Notes: generated from the sequence alone by a model not told the origin. A DNA stretch of 64,000 bases from JALZKA01 sp963734015 (GCA_963734015.1 CAVTFG010000002.1:248001-312000); one strand, 5' to 3'; shown: positions 14,649 to 24,053, numbered from the stretch's first letter. A program made the numbers and translations.

Positions 14649-15313
14649 ATCCCCGCGCCGGCGTCTTCGTCACCGGCACCGGCACCGAGATCGGCAAGAC
14701 CGTGGTCGCGGCTGCGATCGCGCAGGACGCGACCCGGCGCGGTCTCGGTGTCGCGGTGTTCAAGCCCGCCGTAAGCGGCCTGGACGACTACATGGACAGT
14801 GACGAGCGGCCAGATCACGAACTGCTCCGGGCCGCCGCCGGATCGGACCAGTCCGACGACGAGATCGCGCCCTATCGGTACGGCGCGCCGGTCTCGCCGC
14901 ACCTCGGCGCCGAGCTCGCGGGATCCCGGATCGATCCCCGCCGTCTTCGCGCCGATGCCGGCGCTGCCGCCCGAGACAGCGAATACCTGGTGTGCGAGGG
15001 CGTTGGCGGCTTCCTCGTGCCGCTCACGCTGGGCTACCTGGTTCGCGACTTCGCCCGCGACCTTGGCTTGCCGGTGGTGATCGCAGCGTCGCCGGGCCTC
15101 GGCACGATCAACCACACCCTGCTCACCGTTGAGGCCGTCCGGGCGGTCGGCCTGGAGGTCGCCGCGGTCGTGCTCACGCCCTGGCCTGACGAGCCAGGCG
15201 ACGTCGAGCGCTCGAATCGCGAGGCGATCGAGCGCCTCGGCGCCGTTCGCGTGCTCGAGCTCCCCCGGCTCGATCTCCAGGATGTCTCGTCGTGGCCTGC
15301 GCTCGGGATCTGA
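14623..15313 (+). CDS. bioD: Dethiobiotin synthetase, frame interrupted near the start
   Basis: ATP-dependent ureido-ring-forming enzyme. The P-loop VFVTGTGTEIGKT is at 14663-14701, followed by FKPAVSGL, the EGVGGFLVPL strand and ASPGLGTINHTLLTVEA. In the frame containing the P-loop there is no ATG, GTG or TTG between an in-frame TGA (14624-14626) and the P-loop. A GTG at 14623, overlapping the bioF end, lies one frame earlier, so a +1 change around 14650-14662 would restore a normal protein. A start at GTG 14702 would delete the P-loop. The catalytic core is otherwise intact. Coordinates assume the frameshift. Confidence 0.85.
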
Positions 15314-15327
15314 ACGGCGTGGGCGAT

Positions 15328-15510
15328 TCAGCTTCCGGTCAGGACGGAGGCGAGCACGGCGGTGGGGTGAAGCGAGCGGGAGCGGCGCTCGTCCGCCACG
15401 CGCGGAGGGAGCCCGTCGTCGGGCCAACGCCGCGGCGGGGCTGCGGCTGCGCGACGGCGCAGGTCGGCGTTGCGGCTCTCGATGATCGCGAGATTGAGTC
15501 GGGAATCCAT
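15328..15510 (-). CDS. Small protein of unknown function divergent from the CGNR regulator
   Basis: 60 residues from ATG 15510, preceded by GAGGAGGCACC, a very good ribosome-binding site. The sequence begins MDSRLNLAIIESRNADLRRR, an amphipathic helix typical of many short actinobacterial proteins; the rest is arginine/proline rich. No family recognised. The translation signals and divergent position with an inverted-repeat operator between it and the CGNR gene make it a believable gene. Confidence 0.55.
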   Translation of the reverse strand: MDSRLNLAIIESRNADLRRRAAAAPPRRWPDDGLPPRVADERRSRSLHPTAVLASVLTGS

Positions 15511-15532
15511 GGTGCCTCCTCGGGACTGAAAC

Positions 15533-15558
15533 CACTAACCATTGATTGGCGGTTAGTG
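15533..15558. promoter_or_regulatory. Palindromic operator between the small ORF and the CGNR gene
   Basis: CACTAACC (15533-15540) and GGTTAGTG (15551-15558) are perfect inverted 8-mers separated by ten bases, so arm centres are 18 bp apart. This spacing suits a dimeric regulator. TACACT, a possible -10 for the leftward gene, overlaps the right arm. The adjacent CGNR protein is the natural candidate to bind here. Confidence 0.55.
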
Positions 15559-15585
15559 TAGCACCATCTATTCCACTTAGGCGGT

Positions 15586-15591
15586 TACAAT
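15586..15591 (+). promoter_or_regulatory. Likely -10 box giving a leaderless CGNR transcript
   Basis: TACAAT ends seven bases before the ATG at 15598, so transcription would begin at or beside the start codon. No ribosome-binding site is present upstream of this ATG, consistent with leaderless translation, which is common in actinobacteria. No convincing -35 box is seen. Confidence 0.4.
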
Positions 15592-15597
15592 AGCTCC

Positions 15598-16165
15598 ATG
15601 GCTCCGCACACGGCCGACACCGAGACCGCCGGCGCTCCCGGCGAGCTGGAGCTCGTCCGCAGCTTCGTGAACACCTACGACCACGAGACGGGGGCCGAGG
15701 ACCTGGCCTCCCCCGCCGCGCTCTCGTCCTGGCTCGCCGAGCACCGACTCAGCCCGGCGTGGGGCGAACCTTGGCGATGCCGACCTGGCCCGCGCGGTCG
15801 AGCTGCGCGAGGCGCTGCGCGAGGCGCTCCTGACGAACAACGACGAGCCGCTGCCGCCGACGACGGTGAAGCGCCTGAACGCCGCGCTCCAGGGCGTGTC
15901 GCTCGGCGTGCGGGTCAACGACGACTGCACCATCGACCTCGAGCCGGCCGGCGCGGGCCTGGATCCCGCCCTGGCTCGGATCGCGTCGATCATCCGCGAG
16001 GCGATGCTCTCCGGCGAGTGGTCGCGGCTCAAGGTCTGTCCCGCCGACGACTGCCTGTGGGCGTTCTACGACCGCTCGCGCAACCGTTCGCGGACCTGGT
16101 GCCGGATGGAGGACTGTGGGAACCGCGCGAAGGTCAAGGCCTTCCGCGAGCGCCAGTCGCACTAG
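15598..16165 (+). CDS. CGNR zinc-finger putative regulator, frame interrupted
   Basis: Protein of the ABATE-CGNR family. The N-terminal half (GELELVRSFVNTYDHETGAEDL...LSSWLAEHRL) is in one frame from ATG 15598. The rest (GDADLARAVELREALREALLTNN through REAMLSGEWSRLKVCPADDCLWAFYDRSRNRSRTWCRMEDCGNRAKVKAFRER) is in the next frame, with the change at about 15755-15780. The C-terminal zinc finger C-x4-C...C-x3-CGNR is complete. Such proteins are predicted transcription factors. It sits inside the biotin cluster between bioD and bioA, with its own palindromic promoter region. Whether it controls biotin genes is untested. Confidence 0.8.
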
Positions 16166-16205
16166 GGATTTCCGCCGGACCGGGACGTAGGCTCGCCGCC
16201 GAGCG

Positions 16206-17558
16206 ATGCCAGACTCGGTCTCAGCCCTCGATCACTCCCACCTCTGGCATCCGTTCACCCAGCAGCGGGGCTGGTGTGACGAGGAGCCGCTCGTGATCGA
16301 GCGCGCCGAGGGAACCGATTTGATCGACGCGGACGGCCGCCGCTACATCGACGGCGTGTCGTCGCTTTGGTGCAACGTCCACGGACACCGGCATCCCGGG
16401 ATCGACAAGGCGATCCGCGACCAACTCGACCGCGTCGCCCACTCGACGATGCTGGGCCTCACCCACGGCCCCGCCTCGGAGCTCGCGGCGCGGTTGATCG
16501 AGATCGCGCCGCCGGGGCTCAACCGGGTCTTCTACTCGGACTCCGGATCGACGGCAACCGAGATCGCGCTCAAGATGGCCTTCCAGTACTGGCAGCAGCA
16601 GGGCGGCGAGGCGACCAAGCGCACCTCGTACGTCTGCCTGCGCGACGCCTACCACGGGGACACCGTGGGGGCCGTCTCGGTCGGCGGGATCGACCTCTTC
16701 CACTCCGCCTACGGGCCGCTGCTCTTCGACGCGCACCACGTCGCCCCCGGTGACGCCGCCGAGCTCGAGTGCGTGCTCGACTTCCACGACGGCGAGATCG
16801 CGGCGGTGATCGTCGAGCCGCTCGTCCAGGGAGCGGCGGGGATCCGGGCGCTGCCGCCGGGCTACCTGCGCCGGGTCCGCGAGCTCTGCGACCGCCACGA
16901 CGTGTTCCTGATCTGCGACGAGGTCGCCACCGGCTTCGGGCGGACGGGCACGATGTTCGCCTGCGAGCAGGAGCGGGTCTCGCCCGACTTCCTCTGCCTC
17001 GCCAAGGGCCTGACCGGCGGCTACATGCCGCTGGCCGCGACCCTCGCCACCGAGCGGGTCTACGAGGGCTTCCTCGGCGCGCACGAGGACTTCCGCACGT
17101 TCTTCCACGGTCACACCTACACGGGCAACCCGCTCGCCTGCGCCGCGGCGATCGCCAGCCTCGACGCGTTCGAGCGCGAGGGCACGCTGCTCAAGCTCCA
17201 GCCCAAGATCCGCCTGCTCGGCGAGCTGCTCCGCGGCGTCGCGGGCATGCCGGAGGTCACCGAGGTTCGCGCCCGCGGCTTCATGGCCGGCATTGACCTT
17301 GGCGAGCACGACCCGGCGTTGCGACTCGGCCATGGCGTGACGCTCCACTCCCGCGAGCGCGGCGCGATCGTCCGGCCGCTCGGCGACACGGTCGTCCTCA
17401 TTCCGCCGCTGGCGATCTCGAAGGCCGAGCTACGCCGCCTGGTCGGCATCGTCGCGGAGTCGATCCGCGCCGCACACGACGCCGCATACGGCTCGGGTGA
17501 GCCGGCGCAGCTGCGGCCCGCCAAGGCCGCCCCGGCCGAGATCCGCCGCGCGGCCTAG
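16206..17558 (+). CDS. bioA: Adenosylmethionine-8-amino-7-oxononanoate aminotransferase
   Basis: PLP aminotransferase using S-adenosylmethionine to convert KAPA to DAPA. Class III motifs are present: HLWHPFTQQRGW near the N-terminus (BioA-specific tryptophan region), VFYSDSGSTATEIALKMA, DAYHGDTVGAVSVGG, LICDEVATGFGRTG and the Schiff-base lysine at residue 267 in CLAKGLTGGYMPL. FHGHTYTGNPLACAAA is also typical. 450 residues, normal. The ATG at 16206 is 40 bases after the CGNR stop, so it may be co-transcribed with that gene. It completes bioB-F-D-A. Confidence 0.95.
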   Translation: MPDSVSALDHSHLWHPFTQQRGWCDEEPLVIERAEGTDLIDADGRRYIDGVSSLWCNVHGHRHPGIDKAIRDQLDRVAHSTMLGLTHGPASELAARLIEIAPPGLNRVFYSDSGSTATEIALKMAFQYWQQQGGEATKRTSYVCLRDAYHGDTVGAVSVGGIDLFHSAYGPLLFDAHHVAPGDAAELECVLDFHDGEIAAVIVEPLVQGAAGIRALPPGYLRRVRELCDRHDVFLICDEVATGFGRTGTMFACEQERVSPDFLCLAKGLTGGYMPLAATLATERVYEGFLGAHEDFRTFFHGHTYTGNPLACAAAIASLDAFEREGTLLKLQPKIRLLGELLRGVAGMPEVTEVRARGFMAGIDLGEHDPALRLGHGVTLHSRERGAIVRPLGDTVVLIPPLAISKAELRRLVGIVAESIRAAHDAAYGSGEPAQLRPAKAAPAEIRRAA

Positions 17559-17572
17559 CGGCGAAATCCTCA

Positions 17573-17620
17573 TCGAACGTCCCAGGGTTGCCGGTGGGCG
17601 GGGTGCTCCGGGACGTTCGA
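17573..17620. other. Perfect 11-bp inverted repeat between bioA and the ECF sigma gene
   Basis: TCGAACGTCCC (17573-17583) pairs exactly with GGGACGTTCGA (17610-17620) around a 26-base loop. There is no T-run, so it is a poor intrinsic terminator. The right arm ends beside the sigma-factor ribosome-binding site (GAGGTGA), so the structure could mask it or act as an operator. Seen directly; the role is inference. Confidence 0.55.
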
Positions 17621-17627
17621 GGTGAGA

Positions 17628-18200
17628 ATGGGTGTGATGAAACGGCCGTGGCGCCGTAGTGGGGATATGCAAGGGGTTTTGACCGCTCCCGCGAGTGATA
17701 TGCCAACCGACGCCGAGGCGGCGTTCGAGGAGCTGTATCGCTCCTCCCGCGACGACGTCTTCGCCTACGTGGCGGGCCTGCTGCGTGACCGCTCGGCCGC
17801 CGAGGACGTGACCGCCACGGCGTTCGAGCGCGCCTACCGCCGTGCCTCGTCGTTCAACCCGTCGCGCGGCACCCGTCGCGCCTGGCTGTTCGGGATCGCC
17901 CGGAACGCCGCCCTCGACGAGATGCGCCGCCGCAAGCACACGACCGAGATGACCTCCGAGCCCGTCGCCGACGACGCACCCGCCGAGGAGGCCGCCGAGG
18001 TCGCGATGCGCCGCGCGGCCCTCCGCCAGGCGATGCAGAAGCTGAACGCGCGAGAGCGCGAGCTGGTCGCTCTCAAGTTCTTCGCCGGGCTGTCAACTGC
18101 CGAGATCGCGGACGTGATCTCGGTCGGCGAGCGCGCCGCCGCCATGCGCGTACACCGAACGATCGAGAAGCTGAGGAGGGCCTGCGATGAGGCTGAGTGA
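17628..18200 (+). CDS. ECF-type RNA polymerase sigma factor
   Basis: Sigma-70 factor with only regions 2 and 4. Region 2 spans EELYRSSRDDVFAYVAGLLRDRSAAEDVTATAFERAYRR and FNPSRGTRRAWLFGIARNAALDEMRRRK. Region 4 is QAMQKLNARERELVALKFFAGLSTAEIADVISVGERAAAMRVHRTIEKLRR, with the helix-turn-helix in its second half. I chose the ATG at 17628, five bases after GAGG; ATGs at 17637 and 17667 are alternatives. The next gene starts within the last codons (ATG 18187), a typical sigma/anti-sigma coupling. Confidence 0.88.
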   Translation: MGVMKRPWRRSGDMQGVLTAPASDMPTDAEAAFEELYRSSRDDVFAYVAGLLRDRSAAEDVTATAFERAYRRASSFNPSRGTRRAWLFGIARNAALDEMRRRKHTTEMTSEPVADDAPAEEAAEVAMRRAALRQAMQKLNARERELVALKFFAGLSTAEIADVISVGERAAAMRVHRTIEKLRRACDEAE

Positions 18201-19426
18201 AATGGGACCCGGGCGCGACGACGCCCCGCTCCCACCCGAGGTCGAAGCAGAGCTTTCCGCCCTCGACGCCGCTCTGGCCGGCGACGACGTGCCGGCCGGC
18301 ATGGAAGGGCTCGAGGCCCTGGTCAGCGATCTGCGCGCCGAGCGCTCCGCCCCCGAATCCGAGTTCGGCGACGCACTCGACCGCTGGGCGGCCGCGGGGT
18401 TCCCCCGCGGCCGCAGGCCGGGGCTGAGCCCCAAGGCGACGGCAAGCGACGCGGGCGGGCGCTTCCGCCTGTTCCTCGCGTCGCTGACGCCGCGCAAGCT
18501 CGCCTACGCGGGCGGCGCCGCGGCAACGCTCGTCGTCCTGGTGGTCGGTGTTTCGCAGATCGACTTCGAGACGAGCGGAAGCGACGACGACTCGGGTGAC
18601 AGCGCGGGCACAGTGAGGAGGTCGCGACCGAGCCAAGCCGAGTCCGAGACGGCGATTCGATGCCGCCCAAGCGCCCGCCGTGACTGACGAGGCCACGGCA
18701 CTCGGAAATGAGCGAGCGAACTTCTCACTCAAGGACTCCGGCCCCGCCGGCGGCCAGGACGTCCGCAAGATCGAGCGCGACGCGCAGATGACGCTGGCCG
18801 CGCCCGTCGACGATGTCCAGGACGTGACCAACGAGGCGATCGCGGTGGTCGAGTCGAACCGCGGCATCGTCGAGTCCTCGCAGACGTCCGGCACCGAGGA
18901 GCAGTCCCGGGCGACCCTGCAGCTCGTGATCCCCACCCGCACGCTCGACACCACCCTCGACCAGCTCTCCGACCTGGCCGACGTCAAATCGCTCAGCGAG
19001 GGCACGGTGGACATCACGCGGCCGTTCGTCGACGCCAAGGACGAGCTCGCAGGCCTGCGGGCCGAGCGAGTGGCCTTGATCAACCAAATCCAGGCCGCCG
19101 ACACCGAGGAGGAGCTGGACCGGCTCCGTGCCCGGCTCGACGTCCTGCTGAACACGATCGCCCAGGCCGAGGCCGACTTCGACAACATCCAGCGACGCGC
19201 GGCCCTTTCCAACGTCACCCTGCAGATCACCTCCGAGGGCGCCGACGAGGGCGACTGGTCCTTCGACGAGGCCATCGACGACGCGGGCCGCGTCCTCGAG
19301 GTCGGGGCCGGGATTGCACTGATCGCGGGCGCCGTCCTGCTCCCGCTCGCGCTGGTCGGCGCGATCATCTACTTCGTGATGAGCGCGGCTCGCAACCGAG
19401 CCCGCGAACGCGCCCTCGACGAGTAG
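18187..19426 (+). CDS. DUF4349 membrane protein, probable anti-sigma partner, frame interrupted
   Basis: The first part (18187 onward) has an acidic N-terminus, a basic linker and a transmembrane helix (LAYAGGAAATLVVLVVGVSQIDF), like anti-sigma factors. The second part, one frame later, is a clear DUF4349 domain: DVRKIERDAQMTLAAPVDDVQDVTNEAIAVVESNRGIV, ATLQLVIPTRTLDTTLDQLSDLADVKS, a coiled coil (ELAGLRAERVALINQIQAADTEEELDRLRARL) and a final membrane helix. The change falls between 18600 and 18660, in the low-complexity periplasmic linker. The start overlaps the sigma-factor stop. Likely a membrane sensor that holds the ECF factor; inference from order. Confidence 0.75.
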
Positions 19427-19612
19427 CTACTCGTCGTAGGGCTCGAAGTCGGCCTTGCGAGCGCCGCAGACCGGGCAGAACCAGTCGTCGGGGATATCGC
19501 TGAAGGCGGTGCCGGGCGGAATTCCGCCGTCCGGGTCGCCCTCGTCCGGGTCGTAGATGAACCCGCAGGAGGTGCAGATGTAGAGCTGCTTGGCCACTGT
19601 CTCTGTGCTCAC
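19427..19612 (-). CDS. Rubredoxin
   Basis: 61-residue iron-sulfur electron carrier. Both CxxCG knuckles are present, YICTSCGFIYDPDEGDPDGG and DDWFCPVCGARKADFEPYD, with the conserved aromatic residues (Y, F, W) packing the Fe(Cys)4 site and the usual P-x-G-T-x-F loop. The start is a GTG at 19612 (VSTETVAKQLYIC); a GTG five codons later is possible. It is divergently arranged to the Nudix gene with about 30 bp between. No rubrerythrin or alkane hydroxylase partner is in the window. Confidence 0.92.
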   Translation of the reverse strand: MSTETVAKQLYICTSCGFIYDPDEGDPDGGIPPGTAFSDIPDDWFCPVCGARKADFEPYDE

Positions 19613-19643
19613 GCGCGCCAGTTTAGCCGCGAGATACGCGAGG

Positions 19644-20366
19644 ATGCCCCGGATGGCCGCGCCCGATCCACCCCCCGACGCCGCGGGCATGCGCAACCCA
19701 TTCGAGCCCGGCTTCGAGCCCGCTCCCGCCCGCGCTGCGGCGACGATCATCCTGCTGCGGAGGGGTGGAAAGCACGCCCAGCGCGCCCTGGAGGTCCTGC
19801 TCGTGAAACGGAATCCCGGCGCTCGGTTCATGCCCGGGGTGTGGGTGTTTCCCGGCGGCGCGGTCGAGGCCGACGAGCTGATCCTCGGCGTCAGCGGGGC
19901 CGAGACCGACGTGGACGCCGACGAGCTGGCGCACCGCGCCGCCGCGATCCGCGAGCTGGGCGAGGAGGCCGGCATCGAGCTGCCGCCGGACGCCGAGCTC
20001 TGGCTCTGGTCGCGCTGGATCACCCCGGAGCCGGTGCCGATCCGCTTCGACACCCGGTTCTACGTCGCGCTGGCCCCTCCCCACTCCCCGCCCGAGCCCG
20101 ACGGCAGCGAGATCGTGGACGCCGCGTGGATGAACCCCCAGGACGCGCTCGACCGCGGCGCGGCCGGCGAGATCGAGCTCGTGTTCCCCACGATCAAGCA
20201 GCTCGAGGCGCTGCTCCCGTTCGCGACCTCGGAGGACGCGATCGCCGCCGCGAAGGAGGCGGATGTCGCGCCGATCTTGCCGAACGTGGTCGCCGACGCG
20301 GACTCCGACGAGGGCTGGAAGATGCTGATGCCGGGCGACGCCGGCTACGTGCCGCCGGACGTCTGA
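19644..20366 (+). CDS. Nudix hydrolase (NUDT19-like)
   Basis: Hydrolase of nucleoside-diphosphate-X or acyl-CoA type compounds. The Nudix box is split by an insertion, as in the NUDT19/RP2 group: WVFPGGAVEADE, then about 20 residues, then HRAAAIRELGEEAGIEL, which supplies the metal-binding REx2EE. KRNPGARFMPGVWVFPGG precedes it. The start is ATG 19644 (MPRMAAPDPPPDAAG); ATG 19689 is an alternative. 240 residues. Its 3' end overlaps the convergent gene at 20345 by 22 bp. The substrate is not predictable. Confidence 0.85.
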   Translation: MPRMAAPDPPPDAAGMRNPFEPGFEPAPARAAATIILLRRGGKHAQRALEVLLVKRNPGARFMPGVWVFPGGAVEADELILGVSGAETDVDADELAHRAAAIRELGEEAGIELPPDAELWLWSRWITPEPVPIRFDTRFYVALAPPHSPPEPDGSEIVDAAWMNPQDALDRGAAGEIELVFPTIKQLEALLPFATSEDAIAAAKEADVAPILPNVVADADSDEGWKMLMPGDAGYVPPDV

Positions 20367-21046
20367 TCCCCCGGGAACGGCTCCAGGCCGGCGTGCCATG
20401 GGCCGGAGTCGTACGTGTGGATCCCGTGCTCGACCATCTCCGAGCGGATCCTGCGGAAAAGCTGCCCGGCGTTGTCCAGCGCCTCCTCGTACTCCTCGGC
20501 CGTCAGCTCGCGCAGGCGCCAGTTGAAGTAGAGCTGGCGCTCGGATACGCCGAAGTCCACGTCGGCGTCGATGCCGGCGACCCAATCCAGGAACCCGGGG
20601 CTGAACGTCTCCCGCAGCGCGACCGGGTCGTACTCGCTGGGGACGGTGGCGATGAACCGCTCGTTGAAGTCGATCGACTCGAACTGCACCCGGTGCCGGC
20701 TGACCCGGCTCTCGACGAGGTCCTCGGCGCCCTGCAGCGACTCGACGTTGAAGACGGGCATCACCGCCGCGAGATCGGGCATGTGGGCCTTCGCCAGGAC
20801 CGCGCCCGGCAGGACCTGCCCGCCGCGGAACAGCCGCCCGCCCCGCTCGCGCTCGTCGGCGTCACACGACGCGCCCCAGAACTCGTGCGCAAGCTGGCCG
20901 GTCAGCCGATTGGTCCCGCCGGGACAGAGCGCCACCGGCCCGCCCGCCGGGTTGAGGCCGCCGATCGGTTCGTAGCGGGCGTCGCGCGCCTCCCCCACGC
21001 CGCGGACCAGATCGGCCCACGCGGCGGCTTCGGTGACCCCGGCCAT
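20345..21046 (-). CDS. Conserved hypothetical protein (possibly DUF3137-like)
   Basis: 233 residues without signal peptide or membrane segment. The central strand-rich part, AAVMPVFNVESLQGAEDLVESRVSRHRVQFESIDFNERFIATVPSEYDPVALRETFSPGFLDWVAG, has the order ligand-free strand, turn, FxxxDFNERFxV, P-x-F-L typical of DUF3137-type proteins. The remainder (RQLYFNWRLRELTAEEYEEALDNAGQLFRRI) is helical. Family assignment is tentative; function unknown. ATG at 21046 begins MAGVTEAAAWADLV. Confidence 0.6.
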   Translation of the reverse strand: MAGVTEAAAWADLVRGVGEARDARYEPIGGLNPAGGPVALCPGGTNRLTGQLAHEFWGASCDADERERGGRLFRGGQVLPGAVLAKAHMPDLAAVMPVFNVESLQGAEDLVESRVSRHRVQFESIDFNERFIATVPSEYDPVALRETFSPGFLDWVAGIDADVDFGVSERQLYFNWRLRELTAEEYEEALDNAGQLFRRIRSEMVEHGIHTYDSGPWHAGLEPFPGDQTSGGT

Positions 21047-21070
21047 CGGGAGATCCTAAGCCCCGGCGGA

Positions 21071-22697
21071 CTATGGAGCGGCCATCAGGTTCGGCGCGCG
21101 GCCGTCGCCGAAGACGTCCGGCGGGTCCTGGATGAAGCAGGGCGCGAACGTGGCACTCTGGTCCGAGGAGGCGCCGGAGGATGCCGCCGGCTCGAGGTAG
21201 CCCACCGGAGTCTCATCCGCTGGTTGATCCTGAAGCCCGGTCGGGTCGGGCGTGAAGTCGGTGTTCTTGCAGTCGAAGTTCCCGAAGATCCCGCCCGACG
21301 CCGCCATTTGATTCGCCAGGTGATCGGGCGCCGGGTAGGCGTTGCCGCGGTTGGTCGGCAGGCGGGTGCCCCAGATCGACAGCGTCTCGGTGCCGAGGTA
21401 GCCCAGCTGCTTCAGGTAGGGGCGGGCCGTGTCCTGGCCGTTCGGAGACCCCTGCGGCGCGGCGGTTTCCGGCAGCGTGTTGGAGAGGCCGAAGCCGGGC
21501 ACCGCGAGGAAGTCCGTGATCGTCTTCTTGTACTGGCGCAGGTACGAGACCGCCGGCGCCACGTTGCCCAGGATCGGCGCGAGCGAGTTGAGCATCGGCC
21601 GGAGGCCCTCCGGCCCGAGGAAGCGCCCGAGTGCCGGGATGCCCCTGCGGCCGGCCTTGATGAGCGGCCCGAGGTCGCGGAACAGGTCCTCCAGGTTCGG
21701 CGAGAGCTGGCGGACGCTCCGCAGGGTCGGGCTGATGTCGTTGGCGACCGGGAGGAGCTTCTGGACGAGCGGCCTGGCGTTCACCTGGAAGTCGTCGAGC
21801 GCCAGCAGCGTGGCCCGGGTCTCGCGCTGGAACGTCGGCAGGATCTGGAACGACTCGGCCAGGGCCTCGTCGGAGTCGGCGAGCGCCCCGAAGGTCCGCT
21901 CGGAGCCCACGATGGCGCCGGCGAGCTCCTGGTCGCGCTCCGACAGCGCTGCGAACACGGTCCCGGTGTCCCGCACGAGCCCCTTCAGAGCGACCTTCTG
22001 GCGGTTGAGCGCCGCCAGGATCTCCGAGGCGTCGGTCGCGAACGGCCCGAGGTTGCCGAGCGCGTCGTTCACGTCCTGACCGCGCCCGGAGATCGCGCCG
22101 GCCACGTTCTCCTGCCAGCGCTGGAAGGCATCCCTCGTCTCGTCGTCGAGCGCGTTGAAGATCTCGTCGATCTGGGTGGCGTTCCGTGTCTGCGACACGG
22201 CGAGCTCGCCGCCCTCCTCAATCGGCTCGACCGCCTCGGCCTCGGCATCGGTGGCGTTGCTCGAGGCGCCCAGCGCCACCGGCGGCGCGTCGGCCTCGTC
22301 CACGTCCTCCGGCTCGGTGCCCGACGTCAGCTCCACGTAGGTCTCGCCGAGCAGCGTCTTCTGACGCAGGATCGCGCGCGCGTCGCTCGAGATCGGCGCG
22401 AACTGCGGCTCGATCTCGATCGTCGCCTCGGTCGTGTCGTAGCCCTCCACGCGCTGGTCCTGAGGGCGCCAGGCCGATCTCCTTGACCTTGCCGACCGAA
22501 ACGCCTCCGATCCGCACGTCGGACTCGACCGCGAGCTGGGTCGCCTCCGGGAAGTAGGCGGTGATGCGGTAGCTCTTGGCCTTCAGCGGCGTCGGCCCGC
22601 CGAACGCGATCCACAGGAACAGGATCAGGCCGAAGCACGAGAGCGTGAAGCCCGCGGCGACCAGGATGCGACCGATTGAGGGCGCCTGCTTCTGCAT
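21071..22697 (-). CDS. Mce-family lipid-transport protein, sixth in the operon, frame interrupted
   Basis: Last of six mammalian-cell-entry (Mce/MlaD) proteins. The N-terminal membrane helix (ILVAAGFTLSCFGLILFLWIAF) and MlaD strands (YRITAYFPEATQLAVESDVRIGGVSVGKVKEIGLAP) are in one frame. EGYDTTEATIEIEPQFAPISSDARAILRQKTLLGETYVELTSG and the long helical C-terminal region follow in the next frame. The switch is near 22467, where one base too many separates APS from QDQRVEGYD. The ATG at 22697 overlaps the previous gene's stop (TAATG). The C-terminal half ends in a disordered proline/serine tail. Confidence 0.82.
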
Positions 22698-24053
22698 TAG
22701 ACCTCGCACACCTCCCCCGGCTCGAACAGGCCACCCAGCCCGGTCACGTTGCCGAGGAGCTCCTGGATCAGCTCGGGCGGGACCGGGAGCGACTGCCCGA
22801 GGGCCCCGGTCAAGAGGTTGGTGATGTTCTCGCAGCTCGCCGTGAAGTAGATGCGGCGGTAGGCGCCGTTCCCGTCCTGGCCCGTGAACACGCTGGTCCC
22901 GTTGTGCGCGAGCCAGGCGCCCCAGTACAGGTAGCCCTCGTCGCGGTTCGCGGCGCCGGGCGCCTCGGCGCCGCGCGGGTTGTACGCCGCCATGTTGAGC
23001 AGCTCGTTCAGCCGGCCGCCCACCTTGGTCAGCGGCTTCGACGCGTCCGAGAGCTTGTTCGCCGCGCCCCGCAGGTCGGGCACCACGGGCCGCGCCGCGC
23101 GAACCAGAGGGCGGATCTGGTTCTCGATCACCGGCGTGGTGTTCTTGGCCAGGCTCGTCGCCGCCTCGTTGACCTCGGGCAGCTTCCGGGCGAACGGCCG
23201 CAGCTCGTTGAACGCGGGGCCGAGCTGGTCGCCGAAGTCCTTCGCCACCGCCAGCGCCTGGCGCGTCTCGCGCAGCGCCTCGGGGAGCAGCGCGGTCGCC
23301 TGCTGCACGTCCGGGTCCTGTTCGCCGATCGCCTCGAGGGTGGTGTTCGAGGCGTCGACCAGCGTCGCGATGTCCTGGTCCTGCTGGCCGACCGCGCGGG
23401 TCAGCGAGCTGAGGTTCGAGACCAGGCGCTTCAGGTTCTCGTCGCGCTTCGCTACCTCGGTCGAGAGCTGGTCGAGGTCCCGGTTGACCGGGCCCAGCGC
23501 GGCCAGCATCCTGCCCAGGTCCTCGTCGCGGCCGTCGAGCCCCTGTCCGGCGCCCACGATGAGCGCCCGCAGGTACTCCCGGCTGTCGGTGTCGAGCGCG
23601 GCCAGGACCTCGTCGAGGTTGACGTCAGGCGCCGTGTTGGCCATCGCCACCACCTCGCCCTCCGAGTACTCGCCGGCGTCCTCCGTGCCCGGGTCGAGGG
23701 CGAAGAACATGTCCTTCAGGCCGGTGCGCGGGCGCATCAGGATCGTCGCGTCCTTGTAGATCGGCAGGAACTCGCGGTCGACCTCGAACGTGACGACCGC
23801 GCTGCCGTCCTCGAGCTCGACGTCCGAGACGTCGCCGATCCGCACGCCGGCGACCCGGAGGGTCTGGCCCTGCCCGGGAACCACCGCCTGCGCCGTCTCG
23901 AACTCGGCCTTGAGCTCGAACGGCTTCTCCTCGAGGATCGGGATCCGGAGCCGCTGCTCCTGGAGGATGTAGTAGCTGACGCCCGGCCGCGATCACGATC
24001 AGGGCGACGACCGCGACGAAGTTGCGCAGGCTCTTGCGAATCGCGGTCATCAC
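22697..24053 (-). CDS. Mce-family lipid-transport protein, fifth in the operon, frame interrupted
   Basis: The start (GTG 24053 or ATG 24050, MTAIRKSLRNFVAVVALIVIAAG) encodes the membrane helix. The frame then changes near 23981-23984, in a GCCGGGCG run, to YYILQEQRLRIPILEEKPFELKAEF and the MlaD core QTLRVAGVRIGDVSDVELEDGSAVVTFEVDREFLPIYKDATILMRPRTGLKDMFFALDPG. The rest is the helical barrel region with repeated IxxLVxxxxxxLxAIGEQDxDI segments. Without the frame change it is a normal Mce of about 450 residues. It overlaps both neighbours. Confidence 0.82.

Noticed and set aside
19841..22486. 881-codon plus-strand open frame
   Set aside because: It is antisense to the Nudix, DUF3137-like and mce genes; long stop-free antisense frames are expected at this GC content, and its residues are repetitive Arg/Ala/Gly/Leu without domains.
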